From the NCBI RefSeq assembly GCF_020085105.1, contig NC_058053.1, positions 19,596,888 to 19,660,887 of the forward strand: a stretch of 64,000 nucleotides of DNA. Reading direction: 5' to 3'. Position numbers and translations under genes: made by a program. Below are positions 1 through 24,246 of the stretch, in pieces; the stretch's first letter is position 1; every line of letters starts with the position of its first letter. This DNA is from Siniperca chuatsi. Lineage: Eukaryota; Chordata; Actinopteri; Centrarchiformes; Sinipercidae. Below the pieces are notes generated by a model. That model was not told the origin of the DNA and searched no databases. It saw only the letters and a list, made by a program, of their open reading frames with translations.

Positions 1-3000
1 CTGAGATCAAGTCTGAGTTGGTCAAATGTTTATAAACACTGTTAATTTACCATGAACATTTATGTGTATGCACACATGTATACACACGTTTCAATATTGA
101 TTTTAATACATTTGTGGATCAAATCTAGTTTTTATAAATCATATTATTGTCATCCTCTCATTAAGAGATGGGATATAAATCATTTGTTTGGGCTTTTGTG
201 CCATAAAACCTTCTCTGTTATGTTGTGGTAAGTAGAGAAGAGCGACTGTGTCTGGCATGGCATTAGAAGTTTGCACTTTTTTCACAAAACCTCAAAATGC
301 TTTAGGGCTCTTGAAACGCTTTTGATGGATTTCTGGACTCTGAGTTCATCAATGCAACTCTTTCTTCTAATCCCCACATCCAGACCCCACCTCATAGAGG
401 TCTTTCATTTGTACCCTACAGCATACAGCATAGTGTCCATTTGAGCAGCCTGGGAACCTTAACACAGCCTCACACAGACAATGGAAAACTCTTGATGCTC
501 ACACACACGTCTTTGTCACACCTTATATTTAGAGATCAACTTTATCTGTGTATTGTCTGCAGACCTCAAAGACTCGTATAGTTGATTAGGCTTCCGCTCA
601 TTGGGCAAAAATAGGTTCCAGTTCTTGTTGAGAAAAATCTTAGCAGCATTCTTCCTACTCTTTGGTATGTCTGGCTTCTGTCGTCGTGGAAACTAGGTGG
701 GCTTCTTTCAAAGGCCAGCTCTCATCGGGGGAGACAGTGGCACGACCATGTCAAAATCACCAGTCGACTGAGAAAAGGCCAAAGGGAGGAAAAGATCCAA
801 AGAGCCAGTGACGGAGTGGACACTAAAAAACTACAGATGAGTTGGCTGTAATAAAATTGGGACTGTGATCATGGTTGAGCCTGGATGGGGAGTGTGGCAG
901 GAGATGAGTATACTGAGGCTGGGATGGAAATGGCTCTCTGGAAGGAAAGCAAGTAGATACTCAGATGAGCATCTTACAGTGAGTTATTCAGGGGCTGTGG
1001 AGCCAAAGAAAACCCCTTTTCCTTGCTCCGTTACTGACCATTCAAAGCAGAAAGTTTAGGGGTTAAATAATGGCTGTAAGACATAAATAGGCAGTCTGAA
1101 CTGCACAGATGGACCGCAACTGTTTGTTCAAAAATGTACTTGTTGCACCAGATGTCAGGCAGGCCAAAAGGAGAAAAAAGACATTAGACCAGCACCACCA
1201 AATGAATGGATTATTTGTCAGCAGTTTTAACCTGAAAGGACAAGTCTTCTTTTAGGATTTGTATGTTGCTTGTACTTCTAACTGGCATCTGTAGGTGGCT
1301 TTAGATATTTCTCACTAAATACTCTGCATGCCTTCTGTGTCATCTTCTCACTTGACTTCTGGGCCATATTAATGAGAATATTGTTTTGGGATTTATTTTT
1401 TGTGTCAGTGTCTGACTGAATATGTTGCAGTAATGCAGAAACGACAAGAATGCTCTTATTAATACCAGCAGGGGTAGTGTGCACACCAGTGAGTTAACCA
1501 GGAGGTGGCAGAAATACTTCACAGGCAGGAGTGTCAGGCAATGAATGCATGTTCATACAAAAGTTCTCATTCTAATGTCAACACACGTCTTGTTCATTTA
1601 GAATTCAAATCCTCTGCATTGTGTACATTGTCCTTACACAAATGTAAATATGCCCTGTAATAATGTGCATATCAGTATGTCAGCCATAGTACTGCACACC
1701 TAACCTCTGTAAAGGTGCAAGGGATTGTTGGGAACTCAGACAGTAGGCCTGATTAATCATGGCACTGGTTTTGAAGCTCCTTTAGCCAGTTGCCCCAAAG
1801 GCATCACATTTTTTCTTCTCAAATTTAAAGTAATGATATATTTGCTTGCAATGAAAGTTTCAGCCCAACATATAGCTATCAGAATAAATTATAGTTATGA
1901 ATATTTTGTGCGACATTTAGTGTGGCTCCCTCTTGTGGATAACTATAATAAGTGCAGTTTATCCCAACCTAGCCTGTGAGAGTGACACATTGTTATTTGT
2001 GTATATATTATATGTGTATTCTTAATGACAGGTTTAAATGGCATATAGCAGCTTACCATACACATTTCAGCTCAGGCTCAGCCAAAGTTGAAATTAACAC
2101 ATATTTTAACTTTTGTTCTCAAGCACAATCTTTTCAATCATTCAGCAGTAGGTTGTAAATCACCAAAATATGAAAGTACAGAATCAGTAGACATAAGACA
2201 TAAGCAGTCCAATCAATAAAGATCACAAAACAAAGAGGGTGTCAGGGTGTCAGATTTGAACCAAAGGCAATCAGAGACATGGATGAGAGATTATTCCCGA
2301 GGGGACAGCTTTCCAAAATCCTATTCTGAATATGATTTTGTATCAATCTGAAGAATATATGTCATCTCTAGCAGTCAAAGTAGGACTTTAGGCCCCAAAG
2401 GGTCATTTATATTCTAGTCCACATGATTATTCAACTTTTCCTATAAATATACAGGAAAGGTCTGAAAATTTGCCAATTTTGCTTTTGTTGCTGTTGTTGA
2501 CATTTTGTTAGGCACTTACTTAATACCTCTCTTTATATATTTTTAGAAAGGTATTGAAGGAAATAACAAGGAAGTCAATGCTAACAAATAAAAGTCATTT
2601 AAGCTTTAAAACATTAACAACAATTCTATTTAATGGAAATTATTCAATGGTTTCCAGTAGGTGATACTATTTGTGGTGGTTTTATAGAATAATAGAATAA
2701 TTATTCAAGATCCCACTGGCAGAAATTTCCAACGTCCATGAATTGCAAATGGCATATACTTAACCAGCCCACTTACTCCAAACTTGAGCAGTTCCAATGT
2801 ATATCCAGCAGAGAGAGACAGTGTGGCTTCCCATTGCCTGCATTTTGCAAATGAGATTTGTCCACTTGACTCATACACTTGAAGGTTCATGATATTTCAA
2901 GAAATCCTAAACTGCTACCACATCAATGTTTGATCTACTTACCAATGTACAGGATTTAAAAACATATGCAGCCCTCCCTCATGTCTTGTCTCCTCTACCT

Positions 3001-3009
3001 TCTGCACAG
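1..3009. other. Noncoding DNA upstream of the first col8a1 coding exon
   Basis: No convincing coding exon is visible; the open frames here are short and resemble nothing I recognise. The right edge is a strong splice acceptor (pyrimidine tract ending at CAG, 3007-3009), so most of this stretch is probably a col8a1 intron. In other vertebrates the gene has upstream noncoding exons, and these would lie left of the window. The stretch is AT-rich with no clear transposon ends. Confidence 0.6.
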
Positions 3010-3018
3010 GCCTTGACC

Positions 3019-3313
3019 ATGCCTCCCCTCCCTGTTCCCCTGTTCCTGACACTGCTACAGCTTCTAGTACTTACTTATGTGAGTGGTGGGGCATACTACG
3101 GACATAAGCAACACCCTCAGCAATACCAGCCGATGCAGCACCTCCAACACATGGGCATGGGCAAAGAAGGTTTTCCCCAACAACAGCACCTTGGCAAAGA
3201 AGTGCCCTATATGCAGTATCCCCACTACAGGAAGGAACTACCCCAGATGCCCATGCACAAGGGCAAAGAAAATGTTCACAAAGGGGGCATCTATAATGGT
3301 GGCCAAGACAAAG
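3019..3313 (+). CDS. col8a1: col8a1 coding exon 1: signal peptide and NC2 domain
   Basis: The exon opens after the acceptor at 3007-3009, with nine bases of 5' UTR before the ATG. It encodes the signal peptide and a collagen-free segment with [14 protein letters not shown] Met/Gly/His/Lys text. The donor is AAAG|GTGAGA at 3313, phase 1. An upstream ATG at 2926 is in frame but lies in intron before the pyrimidine tract, so I did not use it. Confidence 0.92.
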
Positions 3314-5497
3314 GTGAGAAAGTCAACATTTTCCACAAACAGTAACCAACAATCTTCCAAGAACATACATGACAAGGGCACAAACATTTCTTTATTTTTA
3401 ATGGCATATAATAAGTTATTTGTTATACTGTGCCAGAGAAGAAATATTAATAAAAGTATTTTTACACCCAACTGAGTGTCGTCTGTGTGTGCATGTGTGT
3501 CCTTTTGGCAACTTGAGAATTTTGTCCATGTATTTTCAAATGTATCATTTCTGGTCATAGGTCAGACAATCCCTGGTGGTGCTGAGGGAATTCCCCAAGG
3601 AGAGCCAGGCCCAGCTGGGCCACCTGGACCAGAGGGACCTCCAGGACCTCCTGGGCCTCCAGGGAATGGACAACCAGGACCTGCAGGACGACCCGGACCT
3701 GCTGGTCCACCAGGATTGCCTGGATTGGGCAAACCAGGTTTGCCAGGACTGCCAGGCAAGCCAGGAGGAAATGGTGAGGCTGGACCACAAGGAGAAATGG
3801 GCCCTAGGGGTGAAGAAGGGCCAGCTGGACAGCCAGGGCCCCAGGGTCCCCCAGGACCACCTGGGCTACCAGGAATAGGTAAACCGGGGGTACAGGGATT
3901 ACCAGGCCAACCAGGGACCAAAGGAGAGCCAGGTCACAAAGGTCTGCCAGGACTACCAGGATTACCAGGACCCAAAGGAGACAAAGGGATGGGCCATCCA
4001 GGACAACCTGGTCACAAAGGGCTCCCAGGGCCCCCAGGACCAGCTGGCCCAAGAGGGTTGCCTGGTTTTGGAAAACCTGGGGTGAATGGGGCACCAGGCC
4101 CACAAGGACCACCAGGAGAGAAAGGACATCCTGGAGAGCAAGGACCAGCTGGGTCACCTGGTGAAGGAGGACAGCCTGGCCCACCAGGTCTACCTGGTCA
4201 AGGAAAGCAAGGTCAAAATGGCCTGCCAGGACAGCCAGGCATGCCAGGTGGGAAAGGTCATCCAGGACCACCAGGTTTGCCAGGAAAGCCAGGACTGCCT
4301 GGATTTGGTAAACCAGGACTCCTAGGACCAAAGGGTGATAAAGGTATGGGTGGGCCACCTGGACCTCCAGGACCAAAAGGAGATAAGGGCCATGGAGGAC
4401 TACCTGGTATGCTTGGACCCCCTGGGCCAAATGGTCCACCAGGTCCTCCAGGCCCTATGGGACCCCCAGGAGGTTTAGGTGCACCTGGACCTAAAGGAGA
4501 ATGTGGAGAAGGAGGACCTAAAGGGCTTGATGGAGCTCAGGGAGACCCTGGCCCTTCTGGGATACCTGGTAAGGATGGTCTGCTTGGAGAGCCTGGAGAG
4601 CCGGGACCAAGAGGTCCACCAGGACCAAGTGGTGCCAAAGGAGACAGTGGGCATAAAGGTCTACCTGGTACCCCTGGTCTTCCAGGACCCCCTGGGCCAA
4701 AAGGACAAACTGGATTACCTGGAGAAGTGGGACCTCAAGGTCCTAAAGGAATCCCTGGTATGGATGGTGCAGCAGGACCATTTGGGCCTCCTGGTCTTCC
4801 AGGGCCAAAAGGAGATAGTGGTCCACCTGGTCCACCAGGCATTGTAGGCAAGGGGAGTCCAGGTCTTAGTGGTCCTATAGGACCTCCAGGAAAAGAGGGC
4901 CCATCAGGACCCCCTGGACAACCAGGTCAGGCTGGCCCTCCTGGCCCACCAGGCCCACCTGGAGCACCTGGTCTGTCTCCCGACATGGCTGGAGTGCTCT
5001 CTGAGATGGGCCCTGGACTAGATGGTGTTAAGGCAGGTAGTTATGGTATGAAGGGCAAGTATGGAGGCAATGGGGCAGAAGTCATGGGTGCCACTGGGTT
5101 GGAAATGCCAGCATTCACAGCTGTAGCAACAACTCCCTTTCCACCTGTGGGCACTCCAGTCATCTTTGACAAGCTCTTGTACAATGGTCGCCAAAACTAC
5201 AACCCCCAGACAGGAATTTTCACCTGTGACATGCCTGGCATTTATTACTTTGCCTACCACATTCATTGCAAAGGAGCTAATGTGTGGGTGGCTTTGATGA
5301 GGAACAATGAGCCAGTGATGTATACATATGATGAATACAAAAAGGGTTTTCTAGATCAAGCATCAGGGAGTGCAGTATTACCTCTACAACCTGGGGACAC
5401 TGTGTATATTCAGCTACCCTCAGATCAGGCTGCAGGACTTTATGCTGGGCAGTATGTGCACTCCTCTTTTTCTGGGTATTTGTTATATCCAATGTAA
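3019..5497 (+). CDS. col8a1: Collagen type VIII alpha-1 chain (two coding exons)
   Basis: This is a short-chain, network-forming collagen of vascular and corneal (Descemet-type) basement membranes. Exons are 3019-3313 and 3561-5497, joined in phase 1 with GT-AG ends, giving about 743 aa, close to the usual length of the family. Residues 1-28 or so form a hydrophobic signal peptide starting [10 protein letters not shown]. Residues 29-98 form the NC2 segment, rich in His, Gln, Met and Lys. About 455 residues of Gly-X-Y follow (roughly 118-572), with the short breaks typical of types VIII and X (for example GLGKPG and GIGKPG). A linker leads to a C1q-type NC1 trimerisation domain at about 614-743 (PAFTAV start, YYFAYH, GYLLYPM end). 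The start chosen is the first ATG after the acceptor at 3009; it gives the signal peptide directly. Teleosts often keep two copies (a and b), and I cannot say which this is. Identification is very secure. Confidence 0.96.
3561..5497 (+). CDS. col8a1: col8a1 coding exon 2: triple helix and C1q/NC1 domain
   Basis: One uninterrupted 1.94-kb exon encodes the whole collagenous domain and the C1q head, as in other vertebrate type VIII and X genes. The acceptor is GGTCATAG at 3560. The GGN-CCN codon repeats leave long open frames on both strands, and these are not genes. The C1q part spans roughly 5105-5494 and is the part most typical of the family. Confidence 0.95.
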
Positions 5498-6600
5498 AAC
5501 CACAAACTGCAGGGAGGGAGAGGCTTCAGTGAGAACAAAGTGGGAGCATATTTTTGTATAATATAAAACATGGTCATAAATCACCTTAGACTGAGCAGTA
5601 TTTTAAATGTAAAGTGAACAAACTATTGATCTTGTCAGCAAAGATGAGGACAAGATAAAATATCTTGAAGAAAATCTGAAGTATGACAGTATGTATATAC
5701 AGCAGCTTTTACACTGTATAGCCTTACAGCCATGTAATTGGGAGAGCAAATACGTTTTCTTTTACAGCTTTGAAGATATAAAAGAATGTATAAAAAGGCA
5801 TTCAAAGAACACCTCAAAGATGGCTGCACATGTACTTTCATACAGAAGAGTGCCAAAAACCCATAATAGTGCAATTTGTTACAAACATATAAAGGGAGCA
5901 TGTGAAGTGTATGCAAGATCAAACAAACCGTGCAGTATCAAATTTTGTTCCTGCACCTCTTCAAAACTGGCAGCTACCCCATGTGGTGAAGAATGTGAAA
6001 TACAGTAGAAAACATGAAGGCATATTAATTTTGGTAGGAAATGTATATTTTTGCATGCGTATAAATACTGTTTTTGTCTCTCTATTAATAATAAAAAAAC
6101 ATGTAAAATGACATCTTGAGAATGACAACACATTAAAAGGTTTGCATTACAGCAATTTGTACATGTTTTAGAGGTAAACGCATTTCTGGTCATGTAACCT
6201 GCAGATGACTGAGTTTGGGGAAAAGGTTAATTGCATACATTATAATTTTGATTTTCAGTGAATCAATCTCTCAAGCTCCCAAGTTACCAAAAAAAAATGT
6301 AATTAGCAAAATACAGTTTAGGAGAAACCTAAGTGACTTTCACTTCAGGTGTGTGAAGGCCTTACATACAATATACTAGGGACAACTGGTATTGGTGGTG
6401 AACTATTAATGGCAATTACTCACTTGTAGGAGCACAAAAAATTAGATAACATGCATGATATATGTCGCTAACTGACAATTACTCCCATGAGTGAGATTCA
6501 AAGATTAAGAATGTAATATTAATTTTATGTTTTAATGTTTGCGTATCGGTGTGGTGCTGTAAAAAATAAATTTAAAAAATTGTGCAAAAATGCGAAGGTC
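5498..6600 (+). other. col8a1: col8a1 3' UTR with candidate poly(A) signals
   Basis: AT-rich sequence follows the stop codon. An AATAAA lies at 6090-6095, about 600 bases after the stop, and another AATAAA-like run lies near 6565. Which one is used cannot be decided from sequence. No coding signal is seen; the short open frames on both strands look random. Confidence 0.5.
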
Positions 6601-7788
6601 AAACAAACACACCATATTGCCCTGAGCTATGAAAACCACTCCATACACTATTATACTATACTATATTAAACATTACACCACAATATACAGAAAAGTCCAC
6701 ACTATGCAGCACCTGTGTCACTAACTAAACCACAGCATTACACAGGTATAAGTGACACATGGTAAATATCAGAAAGCACAGAAATAAATTAAAATAAAAT
6801 GTATTCTTACTTACTGTTTTTTATTTAAAATTCAACCGATTGTATTCTGTAACTGTTTAGTAAGCCTAATCCATTCTTAGCTGTAATGGAAGTATAATTA
6901 TACATAAGAGGGTGTCATATTTAGAAAACAAATTATGGATCGTTATTTTGAAAAGAAAAACAGTGGGACTTGGTTGTTATCAAGTCCCTCTGGTGTGATT
7001 TTTTAGAAGTGAGAAAATAAATTAAGTTCCACAGCATCCTTGGTGTGCTACATTTAGCCAAGTTTACTGGGAATACAAAATACATTTGAATTACAATTGA
7101 TGGACTCAAAGCAAGTATTGAATGTTGCAGCAATTCATAACAACAGTTGTGTCAATAATTTATTATTTTATCTGCTGATCACCTACATGCAATGATAAGG
7201 ACATAAAATCTGACAACTTTTAAAGGAAAATAAATTTATATTTCTCACCATGGTGCTAATATTGTCTTGGTAACCAAAGATTTTAATGTCTTAATGTTTC
7301 ACGTTTGTTATTATTGTCCATGTTGTTGTTTTTTTTTCTTAATAAAAAATGTTTAATTAAAAAGCTGTTGTTGACATCTCTATTAGCAAATCAAACCCTT
7401 GATTGACACTTCAAGTGTGATTTCCTCACGTTTAAGTTGCTTTTAACATGATGTTTCACTCTGCAAGGGAGCTGCATACCAGCAACATTGATAAGGTAAG
7501 ACAATGTAACATGCAAGACACTAGATGCTCAGTCATCTCTGCTGTAGTTATCATTCATAGGGTAATAACTAATTTTATATGCCTGGAAAGCCATCGTTTT
7601 TGCAAATTAAGTTTCTAAAGGACTAAAACAAGTAGTATAAGAGATGCCCAGGCTTTACCTTTACACATTACCTGCTCTTACTGTACAATTTCTGTCAGTT
7701 AAAAGATCTCTCTTTTTACTTTTATTATTTGTTTTTATTGTAAAGCACTTTGTAACTTTGTTTTGAAAGGTGCTACATACATTGAGTT
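6601..7788. other. Intergenic DNA between col8a1 and jagn1
   Basis: AT-rich noncoding sequence with no gene, RNA or clear repeat boundary that I can support. An A/T-rich stretch near 7,330-7,360 contains AATAAAAAA but has no associated open frame. Confidence 0.5.
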
Positions 7789-8265
7789 CAGTTGTGGACT
7801 GTAACTAAGTACATTTACTCAAGTACAACATTGGTACTTGGTACCAATATTGTGCTTTTTACTCCACTACATTTATTTGAAAATATTAATTACTAGTTTG
7901 CTTTTCAGATTATTAATACAAAATATAAATCAACTAATAAATGATGATGTCTTATTATGGATTAAGCTACTTGGCAGTATATAAGTAGATGAAATTAGTC
8001 CCACCTTTACCAGCCGCAACATGAGCTGCTTACATATTAATGCATCACTAATTATAATACAGTGATATAATACACATTATTCTGAAATGGGCTATTCTGG
8101 ATAATGAGTGGCCTAATTTTACTTTTGGTACTTTAAGTATATTTTGATGCTAATACTCAATATGTACTTTCATTACTTCATTACTTTTACAGAACAGAGT
8201 ATTTTCACACTGTGGTATTGCTATTTTTACTTAAGCAAAAGATCTGAATACTTCTTCCACCACTG
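7789..8265. repeat. hAT-like MITE, CAGT...CACTG family, copy 1
   Basis: The text runs from CAGTTGTGGACTGTAACTAA to CTTCTTCCACCACTG, with the internal sentences TACTCAAGTAC and TTTTACTCCACTACATTTAT. Copies with the same wording occur at 41065 and 63077 in this window. Eight bases on each side (ATTGAGTT and ATAAAGTT) match at six positions, which would fit a worn 8-bp target duplication. The family assignment comes from recall of common teleost repeats. Confidence 0.65.
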
Positions 8266-8400
8266 ATAAAGTTATTAATATTATTATTATGATAAAGGTG
8301 TCGTTCCAGTTCAAATCGTGAATGGGCGTCATGGTTACAGCTGGCTGTGCGCTGTGAGGAGAGATGCTGATGCTGAGGTAGGAGGTCTTTCAGTCGATAT

Positions 8401-8502
8401 TGTACGCATGCGCAGAGCTGTTCACAACATCCATTTGTCACATCTTTTGTTAGTACAAATTCAAACAAGGAGCGCAGCCAAACGCTAAGGAAATACGCAG
8501 CG
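8401..8502 (+). promoter_or_regulatory. jagn1: Likely jagn1 promoter and noncoding first exon
   Basis: ACGCATGCGCAG at 8404-8415 is close to the NRF1 palindrome common in housekeeping promoters. About 90 bases later, GCAGCG|GTAAGC at 8502/8503 is a good splice donor. A matching acceptor (TTTGTCAG at 9073) precedes the jagn1 ATG. I infer a noncoding exon ending at 8502; the transcription start is not fixed. Confidence 0.45.
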
Positions 8503-9088
8503 GTAAGCATCGTTAGCAATCAAAATGTTACATGGTGTAACACTCTATTGTAATTGCTAATGGTAAAACGACGCTAGCCCCAATATACAGTAGGCTACAG
8601 TAGCCTACGTATCTGTTTAAAGGTAATGCTGAATTAGGTTAGCTAGCAACAGCAGCTAACGCGCTAGCATGCTTCAAATCGGTACAACAGCCCAACTAAT
8701 CTGCCCGAAATAAGTTATTTTCAATTAAAATAGTTGTTAGCATCTTGGTATCAGAATTAGACAACGGTCTGTCTTATTATGTTTGATTTCATGTCATTTA
8801 CTTGATTTTCTCTCCGCTCTGATAGCATCTTTTTTGTGTTGTAAATTAAACATCTTTGAATATCTTGAAAACATTTAGGCTTTGGACTGCTGCCAGACAA
8901 GCGCCTTAAAGACATCACCTTGGGGTTCAGGAAATTGTGATGGGCATTTTTTACTATTTCCGGACATATTAACGATATTTAGACCAAACGATTCAATAAT
9001 TAAAATAATATTAGTTGCAGCACTAGTTCTGTCAAGTTTTGGCTTCTGAAATAGGATTTCTTTTGTTTGTCAGTAGGTTTCCCTCAAC

Positions 9089-9177
9089 ATGACATCACGC
9101 GTTGGCCCCAGAGCTGCTGGTACCAATGGAAATGACTTTAAACACAGAGAGAGGGTGGCCCCACATTACCAAATGAG
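9089..9177 (+). CDS. jagn1: jagn1 coding exon 1
   Basis: The exon starts at 9074 after acceptor TTTGTCAG, and the ATG is at 9089. It encodes 29 residues plus two bases and ends with a noncanonical GC donor. It is too short to appear as an ordinary long open frame, but it matches the family N terminus. Confidence 0.9.
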
Positions 9178-9757
9178 GCAAGTAACTTTTTTTTTTAACT
9201 ATTTCTGATATTAGGCATTAAATATGAATGTTATGTCTGAATAGCAACAAAATCAACAAGGATCACTAATACACCTTGTTTATCTGTTTTACAGTGCTTC
9301 CCTGAAGTCAGAGGTGCGAAAATTAAACCTGGTCCACCTTTTCATCTGGCTGCTGGTAGCGGCACAAGTGGCTGTCAGCCACTTGAACCTGGTGTCACAT
9401 GACACAGTGTCCATGCCGTACCAGTGGGAGTACCCCTACCTGCTCAGCCTCCTCCCTCTGCTCTGCAGCAGTCTGTCACTTCCAAAGAACAATATCAGTT
9501 ACCTGGTCATATCCATGATCAGCGCAGGGCTGTTCTCTGTGGCACCTCTCATTTATGGTGGGATGGAGATGTTTCCTGTAGCACAACAGCTCTACCGCCA
9601 TGGAAAGGCCTACCGTTTCATTTTTGGCGTCTCTGCAGTGACTGTTATGTACCTCATCATGGTGGTTGCTGTTCAAGTGCACGCCTGGCAGTTATATTAC
9701 ATGAAAAAGCTGTTAGACTCATGGTTCAATGCCACTCAGGAGAAGAAGAAGAAATAA
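9089..9757 (+). CDS. jagn1: Protein jagunal homolog 1 (two coding exons)
   Basis: Jagunal is an ER membrane protein needed for ER organisation and vesicle traffic; in mammals loss of JAGN1 impairs neutrophils. Exons are 9089-9177 and 9295-9757, giving 183 aa, the same length as I recall for the human protein. The N terminus [11 protein letters not shown] and the [12 protein letters not shown] motif are typical, as are [31 protein letters not shown] and [11 protein letters not shown]. Four hydrophobic segments are visible, and a Lys-rich C terminus (QEKKKK) fits ER retention. The join requires a GC donor: ATGAG|GCAAGT at 9177/9178 in phase 2 restores the family sequence MSASLKSEV. The nearby GT four bases later would shift the frame. 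Fish may have a and b paralogues, and I cannot choose between them. Confidence 0.95.
9295..9757 (+). CDS. jagn1: jagn1 coding exon 2: transmembrane body
   Basis: The acceptor is GTTTTACAG at 9294. The exon carries all the membrane segments and the Lys-rich tail, ending in TAA at 9755-9757. Confidence 0.94.
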
Positions 9758-10510
9758 TGCAGTGAAGAAAACTGACTGGGCAAAACTGTGTTTTTATCTT
9801 AATTTATACACAAGTTATGAGTCTTATTCATGTCTACTTATTCAGTCATCATTAACATGTAACATCATACCTTTGACACCAGTGTTCCCTGACACATAGT
9901 TGTAAAATAGAGTAAGATGTACAATTTATGCAGGAACCTGTATTTTTTGTCACCATTATTTATTTAAAGCAGATAATAAGTTTCTAGCACACACAAACAG
10001 GAGTGGCATCAAAGCAACATCCATAAACATGGCATTCAATTACTTTGCACCCTCTTCATCACTCAGTCTAGACTGCAAGTTTTCTCCAAACAGAGAAATA
10101 GGTCATTTAGGACCAAGACATCATTGGCATCTCTCTAAAAATGTTGTCATGATTTGAACAGAATAGATGTAGAGGTGTTCATACTTGTTCATTCAAGTAC
10201 AAAAGTGAAGGCATGAATGTTCCAACATGTACATTTTGCTTAGAAATTGCTACTGTATGTGTTAAAAGAAGAAGGTTTGCCTTTGCTGCAGACGTGCTGA
10301 TGTTGTCACTTTCAGTAAGTCTACCTCTTATAATAGTATTTTTTCAGAATGCATCTAAACCATTAAAAGGGAAGGGTGGTAATCACAATAGCTCCCTGTA
10401 CTGTTATGTTTTAAGGTATTCACATTTAGCATCCAAAAGCCAGTTTATTAAGCCTATGTACATGAATAAAATATGCATTGTAAACCAATTAAAAATAAAA
10501 TGAATGCTCT
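9758..10510 (+). other. jagn1: jagn1 3' UTR and poly(A) signals
   Basis: Noncoding, AT-rich. AATAAA occurs at 10465-10470 and 10494-10499. A 96-codon open frame at 10213-10503 has no family resemblance and lies inside this UTR. Confidence 0.55.
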
Positions 10511-10559
10511 TCAACTTGTTAAAATTGATGTTTGATAATCTTTACAATTAGATGAGTCA

Positions 10560-10748
10560 ATCACAACGCACTTTGTTCCAGATGGTCTGCGGCTGCGTGC
10601 AATGAATGCCACGTACTGGTTGACGTTGACAGTTTGGAGGACACTTCCTGATGCTGGCACCCGGGTCTAGCTAGGCTAGCTAACAGATTTGATTTTCACG
10701 GTTTGCGGAAACCTGTGAAATACAGCGTGGTCAAGTCGTCTGATTCAG
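10560..10748 (+). promoter_or_regulatory. tfg: Presumed tfg promoter and noncoding exon 1
   Basis: GC content rises here (GGTCTGCGGCTGCGTGC, CACCCGGGTC). A splice donor GATTCAG|GTAAAAG sits at 10748/10749. The next usable acceptor on the strand is CTGTTTAG at 12320, just before the tfg start codon. Exon start is undetermined. The jagn1 poly(A) signals lie only 60-100 bases upstream. Confidence 0.45.
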
Positions 10749-12320
10749 GTAAAAGACTGTCTTTTGTTTGGGGTCCAGCTTAAATATGATTTAGTTTTAA
10801 CCACACGGCAGATTCTATGCTGTCCCTGCTTGAGTGGTGTGTTGCTAGCTAGCAAGCTAACCACTTAGGTTGCTAGCTAGCAACTGATATTACTTTCGCT
10901 ACTCATGGAGCTAACGCTATGCTAGTTCGCCCAAACAGGTGTTGAGACTGATTCGAAAGAAGTTACTTACAAAAAGATCCGCTACCAATGTATTCTGATT
11001 TTAAGGAATTCAAAGTTGAGACATTAAAAAGTTAAGAATATGCTGGTTTACTTAGCTGTGAATGCCTATTAAAAGTAACGTTAGCTATTACAAGATACAC
11101 GGGACACCGCTTTTGCCGACCGATTGCTATAAAGTGAAATTAAGGCAGGCTATTTTACTGCAACTCATGGAACTAACATTACTTATACAGTAAGTTAGGA
11201 GATTAACTATATTACTGCTTTTTACCCCGCATCTATAGTTTGTATTGTTGCCATTGATACGGCAATAAGGAAACGGCCTAGCAAACGTTAGCAGTCACTA
11301 GATTGCTGTTTATGGGCCACTGACAGATGACTCTGCGATTGAGCGTCTTTTACAATCAGCGTTAGCTAGACTTGCCATTTGACAATGCCACTTTAAACGT
11401 TTAATTCCGATGCACCAAACGTTAATTTGGTAGAGCCAATTTGGTAGAAATCAGTGTATTGTTGTCCCCATTTAACATGACTTTATGCTAAACGTTAGCT
11501 ACCACACAATCCCTAGCATCTAGCCAATTATTCATCTGGCTTTGGCAGTCAAAGCCGTAGCATTTATGGAATTACATGCACATTTGTGTATAGTCCAGCT
11601 TAGAACATCAGCAGGTAAAGTCATAGTTAATCCAACTGGCGTCTACACGCGATCAGAGAGATACGTTAATTCATCACAGACTGTTGAGGCCAACTTATTT
11701 GAATGTATATAAGATGTAAATTACAGTTACACTGTAGGTCAAGGAGTTTCACCTCTGTAGCACACAAATGATTATTTTTCTAAAATATCCACTAAACATT
11801 GTTGAAAGCTTTGAGTGTCTTATCAAACTGGTTGAGATTTTGGGTCAAAGTCCTGTAAGGAGTTCTATAATAGCATATTCCTTGCCACCTCACTGGGTGA
11901 TGTTTAACCCTTAGACTCTTCTGTGATATTGTTACTGCATAGGCATAGTCTTGATTGGATTGTTAGTATGATTTTTAGATTATAATCAGTATAAACTGAC
12001 TTGAGAAATACATTTCAGTACCCTGCAGGGTGATAGCCTCAATGTTAAAGATTGAGGGAGACTGTTAAATCAAATCCTTAGTTAAGAGAAGCTCTGTCCC
12101 TCTCTTTGTAATTATCATGGCGCCTTTAAGGAAGACAATAAAGCTTAGTTACAATAAAGAGGAGCTGCTAATTTGAACGAAATCCCATTGACATTTTAAT
12201 CATAAATAACGACTCACAGCAACCACTTCTCCTGAGAGAAAGAGAGAAGGAAAGCTAGGGCAATAGGCATGTTGCTTAGTTGGTTGTTTTTAAAACTACC
12301 TCTCCTCTGACCCTGTTTAG
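10749..12320 (+). other. tfg: tfg intron 1 (noncoding)
   Basis: Between the presumed noncoding exon and the start-codon exon. No coding signal and no sharp repeat boundary; several short GCTAGC-rich words near 10,660-10,925. Confidence 0.5.

Positions 12321-24246
<11,926 letters not shown>

Noticed and set aside
2926..3018. In-frame ATG upstream of the col8a1 start
   Set aside because: It lies before a strong pyrimidine tract and acceptor at 3009 and would bury the signal peptide.
3545..4847. Several open frames on both strands over the collagen exon, including a 211-codon antisense frame
   Set aside because: They are by-products of Gly-X-Y codon repeats; the + strand collagen frame fully explains the sequence.
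10213..10503. 96-codon open frame in the jagn1 3' UTR
   Set aside because: It ends on the poly(A) signals and has no protein-like composition.
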